Part shown: piece after piece, positions 43,698-55,861 of the stretch
How positions within the stretch are numbered: the first letter of the stretch is position 1
Layout of the letters: each line of letters opens with the position of its first letter
Assembly: GCA_014529385.2 (NCBI GenBank)
Contig: CM043958.1
Coordinates: 155,130,293-155,194,292 of the forward strand
Length of the DNA stretch: 64,000 bases
Direction: 5' to 3'
DNA from: Adiantum capillus-veneris
Lineage: Eukaryota; Streptophyta; Polypodiopsida; Polypodiales; Pteridaceae
The notes under the pieces: model-generated
The model's input: the letters and a program-made list of their open reading frames with translations, nothing else
Told to the model about the DNA's origin: nothing
The model's database searches: none
Program-made: the position numbers and the translations under genes

Positions 43698-45036
43698 CCT
43701 TGTAGTTTTTGTTGTTGATTCTGTTTGTTTCCTCGTGCTGTTTGTATGATGTTGCTTGACCTTGACTGTTGTAGATAGCTACACGATTGTCATCTTTGTC
43801 CGCCCTTCTTGTGTTGTTGGCTCGTTTTGAATTGGCACTTTTGGCCTCCATACCAATATAGTCCGTTGCGTATTTGACAAAATTGACTATGTTTCTTTGA
43901 AGTTTTGCTGGCTTTCGGTTTTTTGTTTGTTCTTCAAACTCCTTTTTTATAGGAATTAGGCGGTCGCGCCCTATCCACACTTTGTATTGCCGCTTTTGAT
44001 GTAATTGTGCCTCGGTCAGCTCTGTACGCCGTACCCAAACTTGCCTGGTTCCCTGCATGGTTGCTGATTTTTTATAAGACGTTGCTGGACTTGTAAACTT
44101 TGTTTGTTGTTGGGCGGATTTTTGTATTGACTTTTGTTTCCTCCTTGACATGAATTGGTTATATGATAAGAAGGGTTCTGAAAATTTTTCCTTTCTGAAC
44201 AGTGCCTCATTCGTGTCCAAATCAATGAATACCCTGTTAGCTTTCATCCATGACACTGCTAAGATACACGGAGTTGCTGACCTACTTGGTGGCAGTACAT
44301 GGAATTTTGTAGTGTACGGGTGTGCCTGCACTGTGATTGGTATTATAATAGACCGCATCGTGGTCACCTCATCACCCGACGCTACTTTCAACATGTGTGT
44401 CTTTGGAATCGTCTTCATTGGTCCAAGTTTCTGAAAGAGCTCAAAGCTGATGACACTCATTTTTGCTCCAGTGTCAAGCAATGCATAGATTTCAACTTGT
44501 TTTGTGCCTGCATAAGCTTTTATGTAAGGACTGCACCATGTATCTTCCAAGTCGTTGATGATGCTATCGTCCTGAGCCCTAAGGTCTGTCATGGTCGTTT
44601 CTAATTTGTCGCTTTGTATATCTGCTTCGATTGTTTGGGATGTTGAAAGGGGATATTCATCAGTCATCATGGGGGTGACCATGTTTATTGTCCTAAGAAA
44701 CTGCTTTCGTTTAGCAATCCGTTCTTTTGCTTCTTGTTGTGCTTGGTCTTGAATTCGTTGTTGTTCCTGTCTATATGTTTTTCCATAATGCAGTTGAAAC
44801 AACATTTCCGGTGTTAAAGGGAGATGATATTTCTTTAAACGACACCCACTAATCCAGTTCGGCATTTCTTTTCCATCTAGTGTCGACAGTTTTACTGCTC
44901 CGCTAGACGATATTTCTTGGATCACATAAGGCCCCATTCCCCTTTTCTTTAGCTTTTTGTCATGTTGTTTAAGGGTGTATACTAAGACATAGTCGCCCGT
45001 TTTAAAGTCCTTGTTCTTGACATGTTTGATCGTCAA
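43690..45036 (-). CDS. D ORF: gypsy integrase C-terminus fused to a retropepsin-like domain
   Basis: A 448-codon open frame without stops. The first codon used here is TTG, because a TAG lies two codons upstream, so the real protein was longer and is truncated. Residues about 10-72 (FKTGDYVLVY, KKRGMGPYVIQE, SSSGAVKL, LDGKEMPNWISGCRLKKYH) form the GPY/F domain that ends gypsy integrases. A polar Gln/Glu/Lys linker follows (about 85-160). From about 180 comes a retropepsin: VEIYALLDTGAKMSVIS, with the catalytic DTGA at 188-191 (44464-44475), and CILAVSWMKANRVFIDLDT, the later strand. The rest (300-448) is basic. Normal gypsy order is protease before RT and integrase, so this order is unusual. 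It lies upstream of the C ORF on the same strand. Confidence 0.7.
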   Translation of the reverse strand: MTIKHVKNKDFKTGDYVLVYTLKQHDKKLKKRGMGPYVIQEISSSGAVKLSTLDGKEMPNWISGCRLKKYHLPLTPEMLFQLHYGKTYRQEQQRIQDQAQQEAKERIAKRKQFLRTINMVTPMMTDEYPLSTSQTIEADIQSDKLETTMTDLRAQDDSIINDLEDTWCSPYIKAYAGTKQVEIYALLDTGAKMSVISFELFQKLGPMKTIPKTHMLKVASGDEVTTMRSIIIPITVQAHPYTTKFHVLPPSRSATPCILAVSWMKANRVFIDLDTNEALFRKEKFSEPFLSYNQFMSRRKQKSIQKSAQQQTKFTSPATSYKKSATMQGTRQVWVRRTELTEAQLHQKRQYKVWIGRDRLIPIKKEFEEQTKNRKPAKLQRNIVNFVKYATDYIGMEAKSANSKRANNTRRADKDDNRVAIYNSQGQATSYKQHEETNRINNKNYKDV

Positions 45037-45136
45037 AGTCTAGGTAGGGAAATTTAGTGAGGTGGGTATATATGTGACCCCTTGCCTCCACTGTACATTG
45101 TATCAATTATTCATTGCCAAGGTTGATTGGTTCAGG

Positions 45137-45138
<2 letters not shown>

Positions 45139-45201
<63 letters not shown>
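45139..45201. repeat. (CT)n microsatellite
   Basis: About 63 bp of pure CT just upstream of the truncated D ORF; the element's 5' portion is lost here. Confidence 0.95.
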
Positions 45202-45203
<2 letters not shown>

Positions 45204-48200
45204 CTTTCTCCCCTTGATCTCTACGCTTCCGCATCCTCGGCTTTGACAAATTAATGCTAGTCAATCATAGAAGTAATCTTTTTGCACCAAGACAACAGAG
45301 AAAGTATACAAATTCACAAAGGGGCCAAGGAACCCACAACCAAGAATAGCTTTTGAGGAAGTATCCAAAGAGTATGAGGAATGGATTCATGAATAGCACA
45401 CCATCATGGAGGTTTTTATCCCATGGACAAGAACCATCAATGTAAACGAGAGGCCAAGGTGGGGTTAAATTTAAACACGTGCATGAGAAGTCTAACATAT
45501 ATTGACAAAATGCTTATTAAAATGTGTAGGTTTCAAATCACTCACTTGAAATAAGAAAAGCTGGTTTTTGAAGATCGTAGCTATACTTCAAGGGATTATA
45601 TGATTCAAACTTCGAGTATCAAGCCTATCCAAAACAAAAAGGTAGAGCCAAGCTTTGAGAGGATAAAAATTAAGGTAGGTAAAATAACCATGGTTTACTA
45701 TATTGTGTTTGTGTGTGCATGCCAGATCTAGCGGTGATCAGGCAGACATTCTCTCTAAATTGAGGTATGCATGCCTTTGTGTGCTCTTGATTAAATTGTG
45801 GATGTTAGGGATCCCATCATTGTTCATGTGTGTGTGAGATTAGAGGGATGGATTAGGCTCATGTGAGATTGACCTTAATATATGGCTTATTCTCTTCAGT
45901 AGAAAAACTCTTCAATCCTAGATTCATCTCTTCCTTGCATCCATCTAGGGCTCTCACACCTTTAGTGTGTGATGTCTTTGTGCCCTAGCCAAGTTATCGA
46001 TCCACGAATTGACATTTGTGTAGGTGGATTTTGATATGATGTAAGAGCCCCAACATCGGTGCCACTGTTAGGGTTCAATTTCCTAAGGTAGTAGAGCCAT
46101 TGGATGGATGAAAAGAGCCAAATTTTTCAATAATCTTTTACTAATTTTATTTAAATATCAAAGTGTGTGCAACTTAATTTGGTGCATAATGTGGATGTGT
46201 GAAGCATGTTTATGCATATAAATGAAGTGCCAACACTCTAAACAACCCTAATGCAAACTTAATTGCATGTTTTCCTTCACTATTTTTGCATCACTAGCTC
46301 ACCATTTTTACTTTTTTTTTAAACCTTAATTGCATGTTTTTCTTCACTATTTTTGCATCACTAGCTCACTATTTTTACTAATTTCTTCAAACTTATGTTC
46401 TTAATTAATTCGTAATTTTTGTGCGCCAAAAGATAAGTACATAATTAGAGGCTTTAATTGCACTCTAGTCGTGTTGCTTTGTACTCATCAAATCCCAAGT
46501 TCGTCGGATTTTGAGTACATGGACTTTTGGAGCTAATCGGGTGGATACACATACTAGTCCATGTGTATGGCACCATTGGCTTGTGGAACTTTATATTGAT
46601 TAGTTACAATTCCTTGGAGATAATGTTGTGAGTCTATTATAGCATATTTGAGCTTTTGATTGTCAAGTTTTATGTCATTATGCCCTCAAGTTTGCATAGA
46701 TTTGGTGTGTGCGGTAGGCTATTGTAAAAATTCACATGCATGTGATTCATTGTATGGATCTTGTCTTTTTTGCTTACTCCTTTGTATGGTTGTAGCAATA
46801 TTTGAATAACTCAATACTTTAATAGCTTGTTTGTAAAACCATTGGAATACTTCAAGTAAAGCTATTAGTTTTTTGTGCCCTTCCTGTTTAATGTGCTTGA
46901 AAAATTTGGTTCTTGTTTGGTAGTGGGATTTCTCTATACCTTGGGTTGACCAACTTGACAAGCTCTCTTTTTTTTTTCATGAAGGTGTGATTGCAGAGTA
47001 TATGTTACTCAAAAAAGTGAATTCATTTAGTATTGTATGTACAAGAAGTGAAGTAAATTAGAAACCTTGTTTGTTGTGTTGGAAGAATCCAATACTAGCA
47101 ACCATTTTCACCTTCTTCATGCACGCATTTTTTTATTTGCTATGTCTAGAGTCAGGGGTTCTCTACGAGTTCCACGGTATCTATTTATTTACTTTATGTG
47201 CCTTGGATGGCCTGCCATTTCTTTTTAAATCCCTAGGTATATAAGTGAATTATAGGTTATGTGAAAGGGAGAGATCATTGTGAGAAAACCTAGAGTAGAG
47301 AAGGAGAAGAAAGAGGCTATGGTGGTGGAAGCTTGGAGCCGCATGTACTCGCTTCACCAACTGATTAATGCATGTAATGAAGTTGAGTTATGTTCCTAGT
47401 CTCTTGCTTTTCATTCAAGGTATGTATTAGTGTCTTGATATGTGTATATTAAGAATTAGTTGGTCTTTAATCTCTTTACTAACTATTGTGTATTTGATTA
47501 AAGTGTTGTGTTCATGACTAGGTTAATGTATAAAATTAGGATTCGTGCATACATGGCTCTAATCGTAACCCCAAGAGCTCGAGCGAGCTCGTATTTAGGA
47601 TGTCTCTACAAGGGTTAGTAGGGAATGTAATGAAGAATGGCGCGTGATTAGCATAAGGGTTAGCGTGTGTGTGACCACTAATCCCTTTCATTAGTTCTCT
47701 CTTCTTCCTATTTTAGATGGCCTCTCATGATTTTTCTACTCTTTCTTACTCATTACTCTCACATACTCACCCATGTGTGATGCTCCCATGCTCTATTTGG
47801 ATCGCCATGGATTGATAATTTTGTTGATTTGTTGGATCTATGTTACAAGGAAGCTAACATTTGGTGCCACTACCAGGGACGATAGCTTAAGCTAGAGGAG
47901 AAGGTTTTAGAAGGTTGTGTTCAAAAGTAGGTTTAGGTGTAGAAAACTAATTTGCTAAAACTTTGTGTGCCAAACATGAGTGTATGCCTAATTAGAGGCT
48001 TGAACATCACTCTTTTACTTTTATTTTATTTTTTAAAAATCGTATGAATTTGAGTGATTGTGAGTGTAATTTAGGGATTTTCATGAATTATCCTCTTTAA
48101 TCACTCACCAATTGTATGTGATGTTAACACTATGTATAGATAAATCAAGCATTGCAATGTGTGCCCATCAATTGTATGTGTTTAATTTTCATGGATTTGA

Positions 48201-48519
48201 TGCTACACATAAGTCTTTGGTGATTGGTTGCTTGTAGGTAATTTGTGGCCAGTGAAGTGGTTGTTAAGCACACAAAAATTTGTAGACGTCAATTGGAGTG
48301 GAAAATCAACACGTTTTTTAAATCAATTATGAGTGTATTGTTGATTTATGTGCAAGTTTTCATTGAAGATTAAGTGCATCAAATTTGTGGCAATTTCAGG
48401 TACATTAGTGTGTGTGCATATGTGTAGGAAAAGTGCACACACTTGGGTGCAAATGTATGGAAATTTTAGTGCCAATGAATTGATGTAAAGCCATTGGATG
48501 TTTGTGGTTATTGACTTGC
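45202..48519. other. Non-coding LTR-remnant region
   Basis: No protein motif was found on either strand. It contains two Asp-tRNA-like PBS sequences (near 46046 and at 47862) and CCTAGGTATATAAG near 47230, which resembles the promoter at 30985. A tandem duplication of about 80 bp (TTAATTGCATGTTTT...) occurs near 46258-46390. Confidence 0.5.
47862..47879 (+). other. Primer-binding site resembling Asp-tRNA type
   Basis: TGGTGCCACTACCAGGGA follows AAGCTAACA. It differs from TGGCGCCGTTGCCGGGGA, the PBS used by Athila-type gypsy elements, only by transitions. An LTR would end at 47859. A second, more decayed version (CGGTGCCACTGTTAGGG) follows CCCAACAT at about 46046. Confidence 0.5.
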
Positions 48520-49317
48520 TTATGAGATATGGTTTTGATTATTCAAATTGCACGAAAATGTCGTCAAAGTTGTGTTAGAATTTGTGTGTAATGCATCAAA
48601 ATTGACAACAACAAAAGTCTGCTCAATTGCATGTTGTTTAGCCTTGTTATTTCTTGAAAGTGACTCTTGCAATAGCAACGTATATAATGCATCAAACTTC
48701 ACAACATCAGGATTTTGTTGGGTCATAAGTCTCCAAGTACTAGCAAAAGTCTGGCAAGAATCTCGCAATGCATCAAGAACACTCTGCACAAGTGAACTGT
48801 CAGAATTGATTTTGTCTGCAGAAATGAGCTGCTCATTAATATCCTTGATACCAGTAGGAAAGGTGTCTAGGTCATCTTCTTCATGCATAATCTTTGACTC
48901 CAATTCTTTACACAGTAATGCAATTTTAGCTTCATTGCAACTTGCATAAAGACCAACCAGAATATCCCAAGCCTGTTTTGCAGATTTAGCTGAACAAATG
49001 TGAGGAGTAATAGTGCGATTCATAGATAAGGCAATCAACGCATGAGCTTGCACATCTCTAACATCCCAACGAGACTGCTCAGCCATAGGCAAAAGAGCTC
49101 TAGCAGCAGCAATCCTATCACCAAATTCTACAACATCCTCAACAAGGTCTGCCATAGAAACTGTACATACATCAATGGCCTTCACAACATTTCCAAATGC
49201 CCTTCAACACGAGAACATGTTGTATCATGTAAGCCTACATTGGGTAGTTGTCCCCATCCAATTTATCCTCAGCAGCAGCAAACATCTTGAACACATATGT
49301 GTTGTTGTCAGTCATGG
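48520..49317 (-). pseudogene. Ty1/copia gag (third copia)
   Basis: ATG near 49317 (MTDNNTYVFKMFAAAEDKLDG) is followed by stops, then a 221-codon frame with VQAHALIALSMN, AKQAWDILVGLYASCNEAKIALLCKELESKIMHEEDDL, LQESLSRNN and others. This is the helical UBN2/gag-polypeptide pattern of plant copia elements (A-W-x2-L-x2-Y and L-x5-L-x-M blocks). The zinc knuckle, protease and pol are absent; sequence below 48520 is non-coding. A 5' LTR-like copy lies at 49537-49888. Confidence 0.75.
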
Positions 49318-49536
49318 CAAGTGACTGCACTTGATGTGAAAATTTCCAGAAAAGAGGTACAATGAAGAAGGATCAACATGTGCTATGCATCACAACCTAG
49401 AGAAGAATGGAAGGGACTTGTTCCACAAAAAAATTGCACTGACAAAAATTCTACACAAAAGGAAAAAATTGCCTACGTAGGCTATTAGGGAGTGTAGGGG
49501 CCAGAGTTGTACCACTACACTGCCAAAGTTATCAAT

Positions 49537-49888
49537 AGGAGTAAGTAGACTAGAGATAGTATACACAATACAATGAAAATGCACTTGCTTGGTTGATTAG
49601 AATGGGAGAGTTTTACAAGCTTTGGATATCGGCCATTTATAGGCTCAATGTGGAGAAGTGCAATCAATGATTGGATGGATATGCACTACAAGTGAAAATG
49701 GCAAGGGTAATGTGAGCTACCACAAGTAGCATGTGGCTATCAAGTGAGTATCATGTGTTTAGGGAACGAGTAGCATGTGTGAGGCTTCTAGGTTCAATAG
49801 GAAAATTGTGACTATGCACATAAATAGTGCATGCTTGGCTTAAGGGGTTGTTCTCACTGTGAATATAAGCTACATGCTTACCTTAACA
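49537..49888 (-). repeat. LTR copy, truncated (matches 52062-52442)
   Basis: It shares with 52130-52442 a colinear run including CAATACAATGAAAAT, ATTAGAATGG, GGCCATTTATAGGCTCAA and GTGACTATGCACATA, ending TTAACA. The other copy's first 70 bp are missing here. Confidence 0.7.
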
Positions 49889-51954
49889 AACATCCCCGCA
49901 AGCTGAAGCTACACACTAGAGCATGGATTCTGATCATGGAGTCTAGTATGGGTTACTAATCGGGTAACTACATAGGGCTCATAAAGATTGAATCTGATGC
50001 AAGAAAATAGTGTAGGTTTTACCTTGAAACTACATGGTTTGGAGTAGGTTTTACCTTGAAACTGTATGGTTTGGGATAGTGTTACAGATGCAGGTTATCA
50101 TTTTCTTTAGGAACTTTGTTAGGGGACTCATCTTCTATGCTTTAATTTCCTTGATTTTGGAATCTGGAAGATTTTTATCATGGTGCACATGTGAGTGCAC
50201 ATTCTTTGATCCGTGTTAGGTGCATATTTATCATGGAAGCACATTTTGGGTATATGTATGATGATTTTGGTGCTTCAGCCATAGAGTGATATTATCGATA
50301 TATGTTGCCAATGTATAAAATCTTGAGATTAGGTATGAAATGCATAGCATAAATGGTTGCACTTTTCTATAGGAGCATTGGTGCATCAAGATTTGCATAC
50401 ATTACAATTCTCTCCAAAGCTTGAATGCTTGAAACTCAAAATACTTTGAGCGCTTGTAGGTCAAAGCCTTGATTGTGCTTTGAAATATGTTTGAGATGCT
50501 CTTTCTTTGCTATGTTCTTACAAGGTTCGAGTGCATAGAAGTGCTTAGGCTTTGTGTACCACATGTAAGTTTAAAGAGCTTGAGAAGGTGTAAGACCTTT
50601 GGGATCTTGAGTTGTAATTCAAACTGCCTAATGAATTACCTCTTTTATGCTTGATGCCCTTTGGAAATTATCGCTTTGTTGCTGCTATGTTGCATGAACT
50701 AGAGCCTATGTGGGGTGCGGAGGGATAGTGTGGGAACGCTCCCTTGAATGGTAAACTTACTGTTGGAAAATATGTCAAAATAAAGGCTTCCAGTGGTAGT
50801 GAATCAAGGATACTATAGCGAGCAGGGAAACAACATTAGGGAAGCCATTGACAAGGCCAGCTCAACGAGGTGTACATGGCCATTTAAGTATGACTCATGG
50901 GTAGTGAGGACATTTTATAACAAAAAGTGAGAGGTGGCCACTCGGGGAGCAAAGACATGCAAGATGCAGTAGATGAGGTGATAATGTTTCGTTTCAAGGC
51001 AGTGCAGTGAGTGACCGAGCGTGTGTCGAGGGCACTTTACTGAGGCAGTGACGAGGCCTATGCTAGCAAAAGAATCTTCAAATGTGTTGTGGGTGCTAGG
51101 CTATAACATCACGGACAGTGATTGGTGGGTACTTGGTAGCACAAAGCATGGCCTTGTGGTGAGTTGGGGCCTCCAATTGAATGACACCGAGGAGAAACTA
51201 AGCAACAAACCACATTTTTGGTGTAGGCGATAATGGGGCAGGATTGGTAGGGCAGTCGGTTGTGGACGAGCAATGGGTGAACTTGAAACGAGTGGAGAAT
51301 GTGGGTCCAACAAGTTGTGGCAAGCACTCCAACCATGGAAGCTTCCAAATTTCCAAATATAGGCTATTAAAAAAAAAGTTACTGAAGAGGTTCCCACCAC
51401 TGTCGTCTCAATAGAGGCTTCAAAAGAAAACAGTAAAAACTTCTTCTTTTTTTAGGCCACACATTCACAAGTATTCTCACAAAAGGGAACAAGCACACAC
51501 TATAGTCTCTCAATTGAGCACACATACTCACAAACAAAAGATCGTTAATGAGCAGAGTTTAGAAAAGATATAAAGCATAGGAAAAATAAGAATTTAATCA
51601 AAGCATGGATTATCAATGCTTGTGCTGAGAGGGGTATGGATGAGTGTGTTGGAAACCTTGTGAAAGAACTACACACACACACATACACACACACATGAAT
51701 TGTAGTATTCAATTAACGGTTTTAAGCAAGGTAATGTGGCTCGAGAAAGTGGGAAGAGTATCCAACAAAGCACAATCAATCAAGCAAATATTACAAAGCA
51801 AAAACGCACACATTCTAATGCTCTCTATCAATTAGCTCTAATCACTTGGTTAAGGAAGTTTTCATATAGACGTACCCAGATCCAAGGAAAGAGATAATGA
51901 GGCTCAAACTTGATTAAACTACTCCTAAAGAGTTATGAACCAATCTAGTGCTTA

Positions 51955-51989
<35 letters not shown>

Positions 51990-52047
51990 CACTAAATCTA
52001 ACATAGGGATCTAACTAATGTACTTATGAAATGCTAATTATATATTA
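49889..52047. other. Non-coding stretch between two LTR copies
   Basis: Possibly the internal region of a non-autonomous element, given the PBS at its right end. No ORF with recognisable motifs. (GA)n at 51954-51989. Confidence 0.45.
51954..51989. repeat. (GA)n microsatellite, interrupted
   Basis: AGAGAGAGAGAGACAGAGAG-type tract of about 36 bp. Confidence 0.9.
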
Positions 52048-52059
52048 GCTCTGATACCA
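52048..52059 (-). other. Primer-binding site, Met-tRNA type
   Basis: The minus strand reads TGGTATCAGAGC, two bases inside the LTR that starts TGTAATGCC at 52062. Confidence 0.85.
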
Positions 52060-52061
52060 CA

Positions 52062-52442
52062 TGTAATGCCTATGGTGGATAGACCAACAAGGCATTCATC
52101 ATAATAAGAGATTCTAACAATTGGGAGTAAGCATATTAGAGATAGTGTACTCAATACAATGAAAATCAACTTGCTTGATTGATTAGAATGGTAGAGTTTT
52201 ACAAGATTTGGATATTGGCCATTTATAGGCTCAAAGTGGAGAAGTGCAATCAATGATCGGATGGATATGCACCACGAGTGGAAATGGCAAGGGTACTGTG
52301 AGCTTGGTTAAATCAAGTGAGTAGCATGTGTGAGGCTTATAGGGTTCATAGGAAAAATGTGACTATGCACATATATGGTGCATGTTTGGCTTGAGGGTTT
52401 TTTCTCGCCGCCGTGAGTGTAAGCTACAGGCTTATCTCAACA
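52062..52442 (-). repeat. LTR, 381 bp, 5' LTR of a minus-strand element
   Basis: TGTAATGCC to CTCAACA, with the PBS adjacent. It is the same family as 49537-49888. The third copia gag is on the same strand, so these LTRs may belong to that family. Confidence 0.75.
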
Positions 52443-52836
52443 ATGTTGATGATTGTGGACGTAGATACCGACATGATCAGACCACAAGATGCGTTAAGCC
52501 AACCATGAGCCTTATGATATATTTTGTTGGAGATCCTCGTGATATAATTTGTAGGGACACGGAGTGACGGATGGTCCTAGATGTTCCTTGATGATTGGAT
52601 TTCCCTATTCTCCACGGCATGGCCAAGATCTTGTAGTGATAACCACACAGTCCATAGTCACTTGCTAGATAGACTTCCCCTAGCTAGGTCACCTCCCAAA
52701 TCTCCATCACATAGACAAAATTTTCCTCAGAGAATAGTTGATCATTTGAGATCTAGAGTGATTGAAATGGAGGTGAATGCCCATATTGACAACAAGATGA
52801 GTATACTAAAGAGTACTACCATAGAGCCACCTAGAG
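52443..52836 (+). pseudogene. Unidentified old reading frame, 5' side of gypsy 4 insertion
   Basis: An open frame from 52581 (MFLDDWISLFSTAWPRS) reaches the gypsy 4 target site. With the element and one TSD removed, the frame stays open for about 33 further codons from 61739. Residues are polar with a Ser/Pro/His-rich middle; no family recognised. It may be the body of another old retroelement. Confidence 0.35.
52832..52836. other. Target-site duplication of gypsy 4, left copy (TAGAG)
   Basis: Repeated at 61734-61738 after the 3' LTR. Confidence 0.92.
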
Positions 52837-53213
52837 TGTCACAATAACTACTATCTAATTCTCCTAAATCATTTTCTCATGTTAAATTGATCATTTAATA
52901 TGGGGAAGTGCCAGGGGAGAAAAAGCTAGAATATTGGTTAAGCTAGCAGATCGGCCAAATTAGGGATCCACAAGAGGGAAAATAGGGACCCAAAGGGGGG
53001 TCCATCTACAAAAGAGCAATGTGCAACAATGGGCTTCAAAGACCCTAAGGTTCAGCCCATTAAGACTTCCAAAATGCTAAGGTTCCAAAATGCAAAGGTT
53101 GTGTCCAATGGTCAAAGAGATTAGTTAAATTGGATGCTTTGTGTGTGTACAAAAAGACTTCAAAGGTTTCTACATAGGAGGGGGAGAGCCATGGAAGTAG
53201 GGTATGAGAGAGA

Positions 53214-53267
<54 letters not shown>

Positions 53268-54389
53268 AGCTTCCTATTTGATGGCCATGTAGGTGGACCA
53301 ATGAGAATCAGGCTAGAGTAAATCTAGTTTAATTCATTTAAAAACACTTAATAAAAGAACCAATAAGAATTAAGCTCTCTACAAGACTATATGACATTCT
53401 CCCAAGGGGTCCAATGAGCATTCAACAGCCCAATGGCCTGCATGATTCCTATTGGCCAAGAGACAAAGGGGTCCAAATGAGAATTTAGTTGCATTAATTA
53501 ATTACCTAAAGCTCTCACAAAAGGAAAAACGGGGACACATGTCAAAAGGCTATCACTTATGTTGCTTAAATTTCATTGGCCAAGTTGGAGAGGTCCAATG
53601 GGGTGTTAGCATGAGTAAAATGCAAGAGGGGTCGACCAAGGGAGAGAGGGGGCTGAATTTGTCAAGTCATTATCACACTCACACAATCTCATGTGTGGAG
53701 CAAGAAGAATCTCTCTCTCCTTCTCAAGATTTAATGGAAAGCTTATCACCTACTCCAAGCTTGTGAGAAGGGAGGCCTACACCAACAACTCTTGGCTTTG
53801 TGATGCAAATCCAACCAAGAGCCAAGCTTCAATGCATGCTCATATTCTATACCATGCTAATGATACTAAGCTATGCTATGCTAGTACGAGTGATTATCTG
53901 AGGAAATGTATATCTTTCTTGTAAGACTACTCCTTCTTCCTCTCGATCTACTCTCATACCCCGCTAGCTTTCACCATCTTCAAAGGTGTGTGAGGTCTTG
54001 GGTCTGAGACCGTGAGGGAATTGATGTTGTGTTTTATAAGTGTTTGCTTAGTGCTTGAAGCTTCCATCTTCATTTCACTAGCTAGTTATTGAAGGAACAC
54101 AAAGAATTGTATTGTAAAATGTCTCTCTTGATGAGGGAAACCTATAATACAAAGCCTTTTGGAGGGGGGACTGGCTCCATGTAAATCCGGTCCTCAACTG
54201 TTGTCAATAGCTTAATTCCTCTCTCTTTTGAAGTAATTTTCATGCTATCTAACTAGATGTTATGCTTTTTGTTTCTCTCTCCACACAAGCACTCTTGTTA
54301 TGCTCATTAGGAATCTATTCTAATGAAATGCTCACTATGTTCATGCTATTTTCCGCTACACACAAGTAACTAGGCCATTAAATGTTACA
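52837..54389 (+). repeat. Gypsy 4 5' LTR
   Basis: 1,553 bp, TGTCACAATA to AATGTTACA. Contains (AC)23 at 53217-53262, against about 7 units in the 3' LTR. Homologous in its first 90 bp to the reverse complement of the gypsy 2 LTR end. Confidence 0.93.
53217..53262. repeat. (AC)23 microsatellite in LTR
   Basis: 46 bp here; the equivalent tract in the 3' LTR (60504-60516) is about 13 bp. Confidence 0.95.
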
Positions 54390-54390
54390 T

Positions 54391-54402
54391 TGGTATCAGA
54401 GC
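54391..54402 (+). other. Gypsy 4 primer-binding site
   Basis: TGGTATCAGAGC, one base after the LTR; perfect Met-tRNA type. Confidence 0.92.
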
Positions 54403-55212
54403 ACAAGGTTTCTCTTTAGAATAGGGATTTTTCAGCCTTGCAGTGTGCCTGCCTTCGTGCAGATAACGGGGTATCACCGTCGAGAGCTATGGTCTTAATA
54501 GTGGAGTCCTACGGGGCTTAACCACTATTGAGCTATTAGAAGCTTGACAGGAGCCGGTGTTGTTTTGGTGTTGAACGACCCTCTCTTGTATTCCTTGCAA
54601 TTAATGGTATTCGAGCCAGGGGTACAGTAGCTTGAGTGATTTTTCTAAAGAGGTAAAGAGGAGTAGCAACTAGGGCTTGAAGTGCCAAAGTACACCTAAA
54701 AATTGTTAGAATGGCTGACAATAGTAAAGAGAGTGAAATTAATGTTGATAGCTTTGATTTTTCTAATGAGCAGGCTACTAATGATGCCCCTATGCTTGTT
54801 AACTACCTTGTTTCTAGGCTTCAACAAGCCATGGACAATCCATCCCTCCAAAGTGAAGTGCAACGGTAGCTTCGTGCTCATGGGATTCTCCAAGCTCCCC
54901 ATCATGAGGAGAGAGTACCTAGGAAGCCTCCTTGTGAGACTCCCAAAAAGAGGCCTCTCTCTGACTCGAGAAGAAGAAGAGGATCCATACAAAGGGCTCA
55001 AAAATTTGCTTCTTGATGACGCATCTCCTTCTCAAAGGAGAATTCAAGAGCCCCCACCAATGGAACGAGAAAGAAGTGAGTCTCCTGCCACCTCAGCGGA
55101 GATGGCTCCACGAAGACGGCGGGCAAAACGCTCTCCATCACCTCCTAAACGGAGAAGACCATCGCACACTTCTCCACACCATAATTCAAAGAGGGATGAC
55201 AAAAAGCAAGAG

Positions 55213-55404
55213 AAGAAAAAGGCGAGAAAAAGGTCACCCTCTTCTCCATCTTCTTCATCCTCTTCCTCTTATGAAGAAATTGATGGTGCGGACAAAGAGA
55301 ACCAAGGCAAGAAAAAGGCAAGAAAGAGATCACCCTCTTCTCCACCTTCCTCAAATTCTTCATCTTCTGAAGAAAGCGATGGTGCAACTTTTGAACCATA
55401 AAAA
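55213..55404 (+). repeat. 96-bp in-frame tandem duplication in gag
   Basis: Two 96-bp units encode two RS-like 32-residue repeats. Gypsy 2 has one copy at the matching place. Confidence 0.85.
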
Positions 55405-55861
55405 AGAAGAGGCCATAGGAAATTCTATGCCGCATGGAAGAGGTGGTCCAAGCTCAAGAAGTTCAAAGAGGGAGAAAAAAAAACATCTCTTTCCTTACCT
55501 ACGATGGTACCTTTGGTGCTACGGACAAAGTCTTGGCCTTTATCCACCAACTCGATACGGCGTTTGGTGTGAGGGCTTCACGGAGTCCTCTAAGCTACAC
55601 CATTTAGCTATGCACTTTCACAAGTCCACCAGGCAATGGTGGTCTAGCCTACGGGCCAACGGTGAAGCTCCATGAACATGGAAAGCTTTAAAAGCTTCCA
55701 TTATGAAGCAGTTTTTGGCCACCGATGCCAAAGACAAAGTACTCACCGAATGGTGAAGCTTGAAGCTCTCTCCCTACGAATCCATTCACAACAATATGTA
55801 GACAAGTTTTGGGACCTACATCTCAAAGCTGCTGTCTTCAAAAAGATGGACTTTGGAGAGG

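Noticed and set aside
44150-44604. Plus-strand ORFs over the D protease
   Set aside because: Antisense shadows of the D ORF, which has clear integrase and protease motifs.
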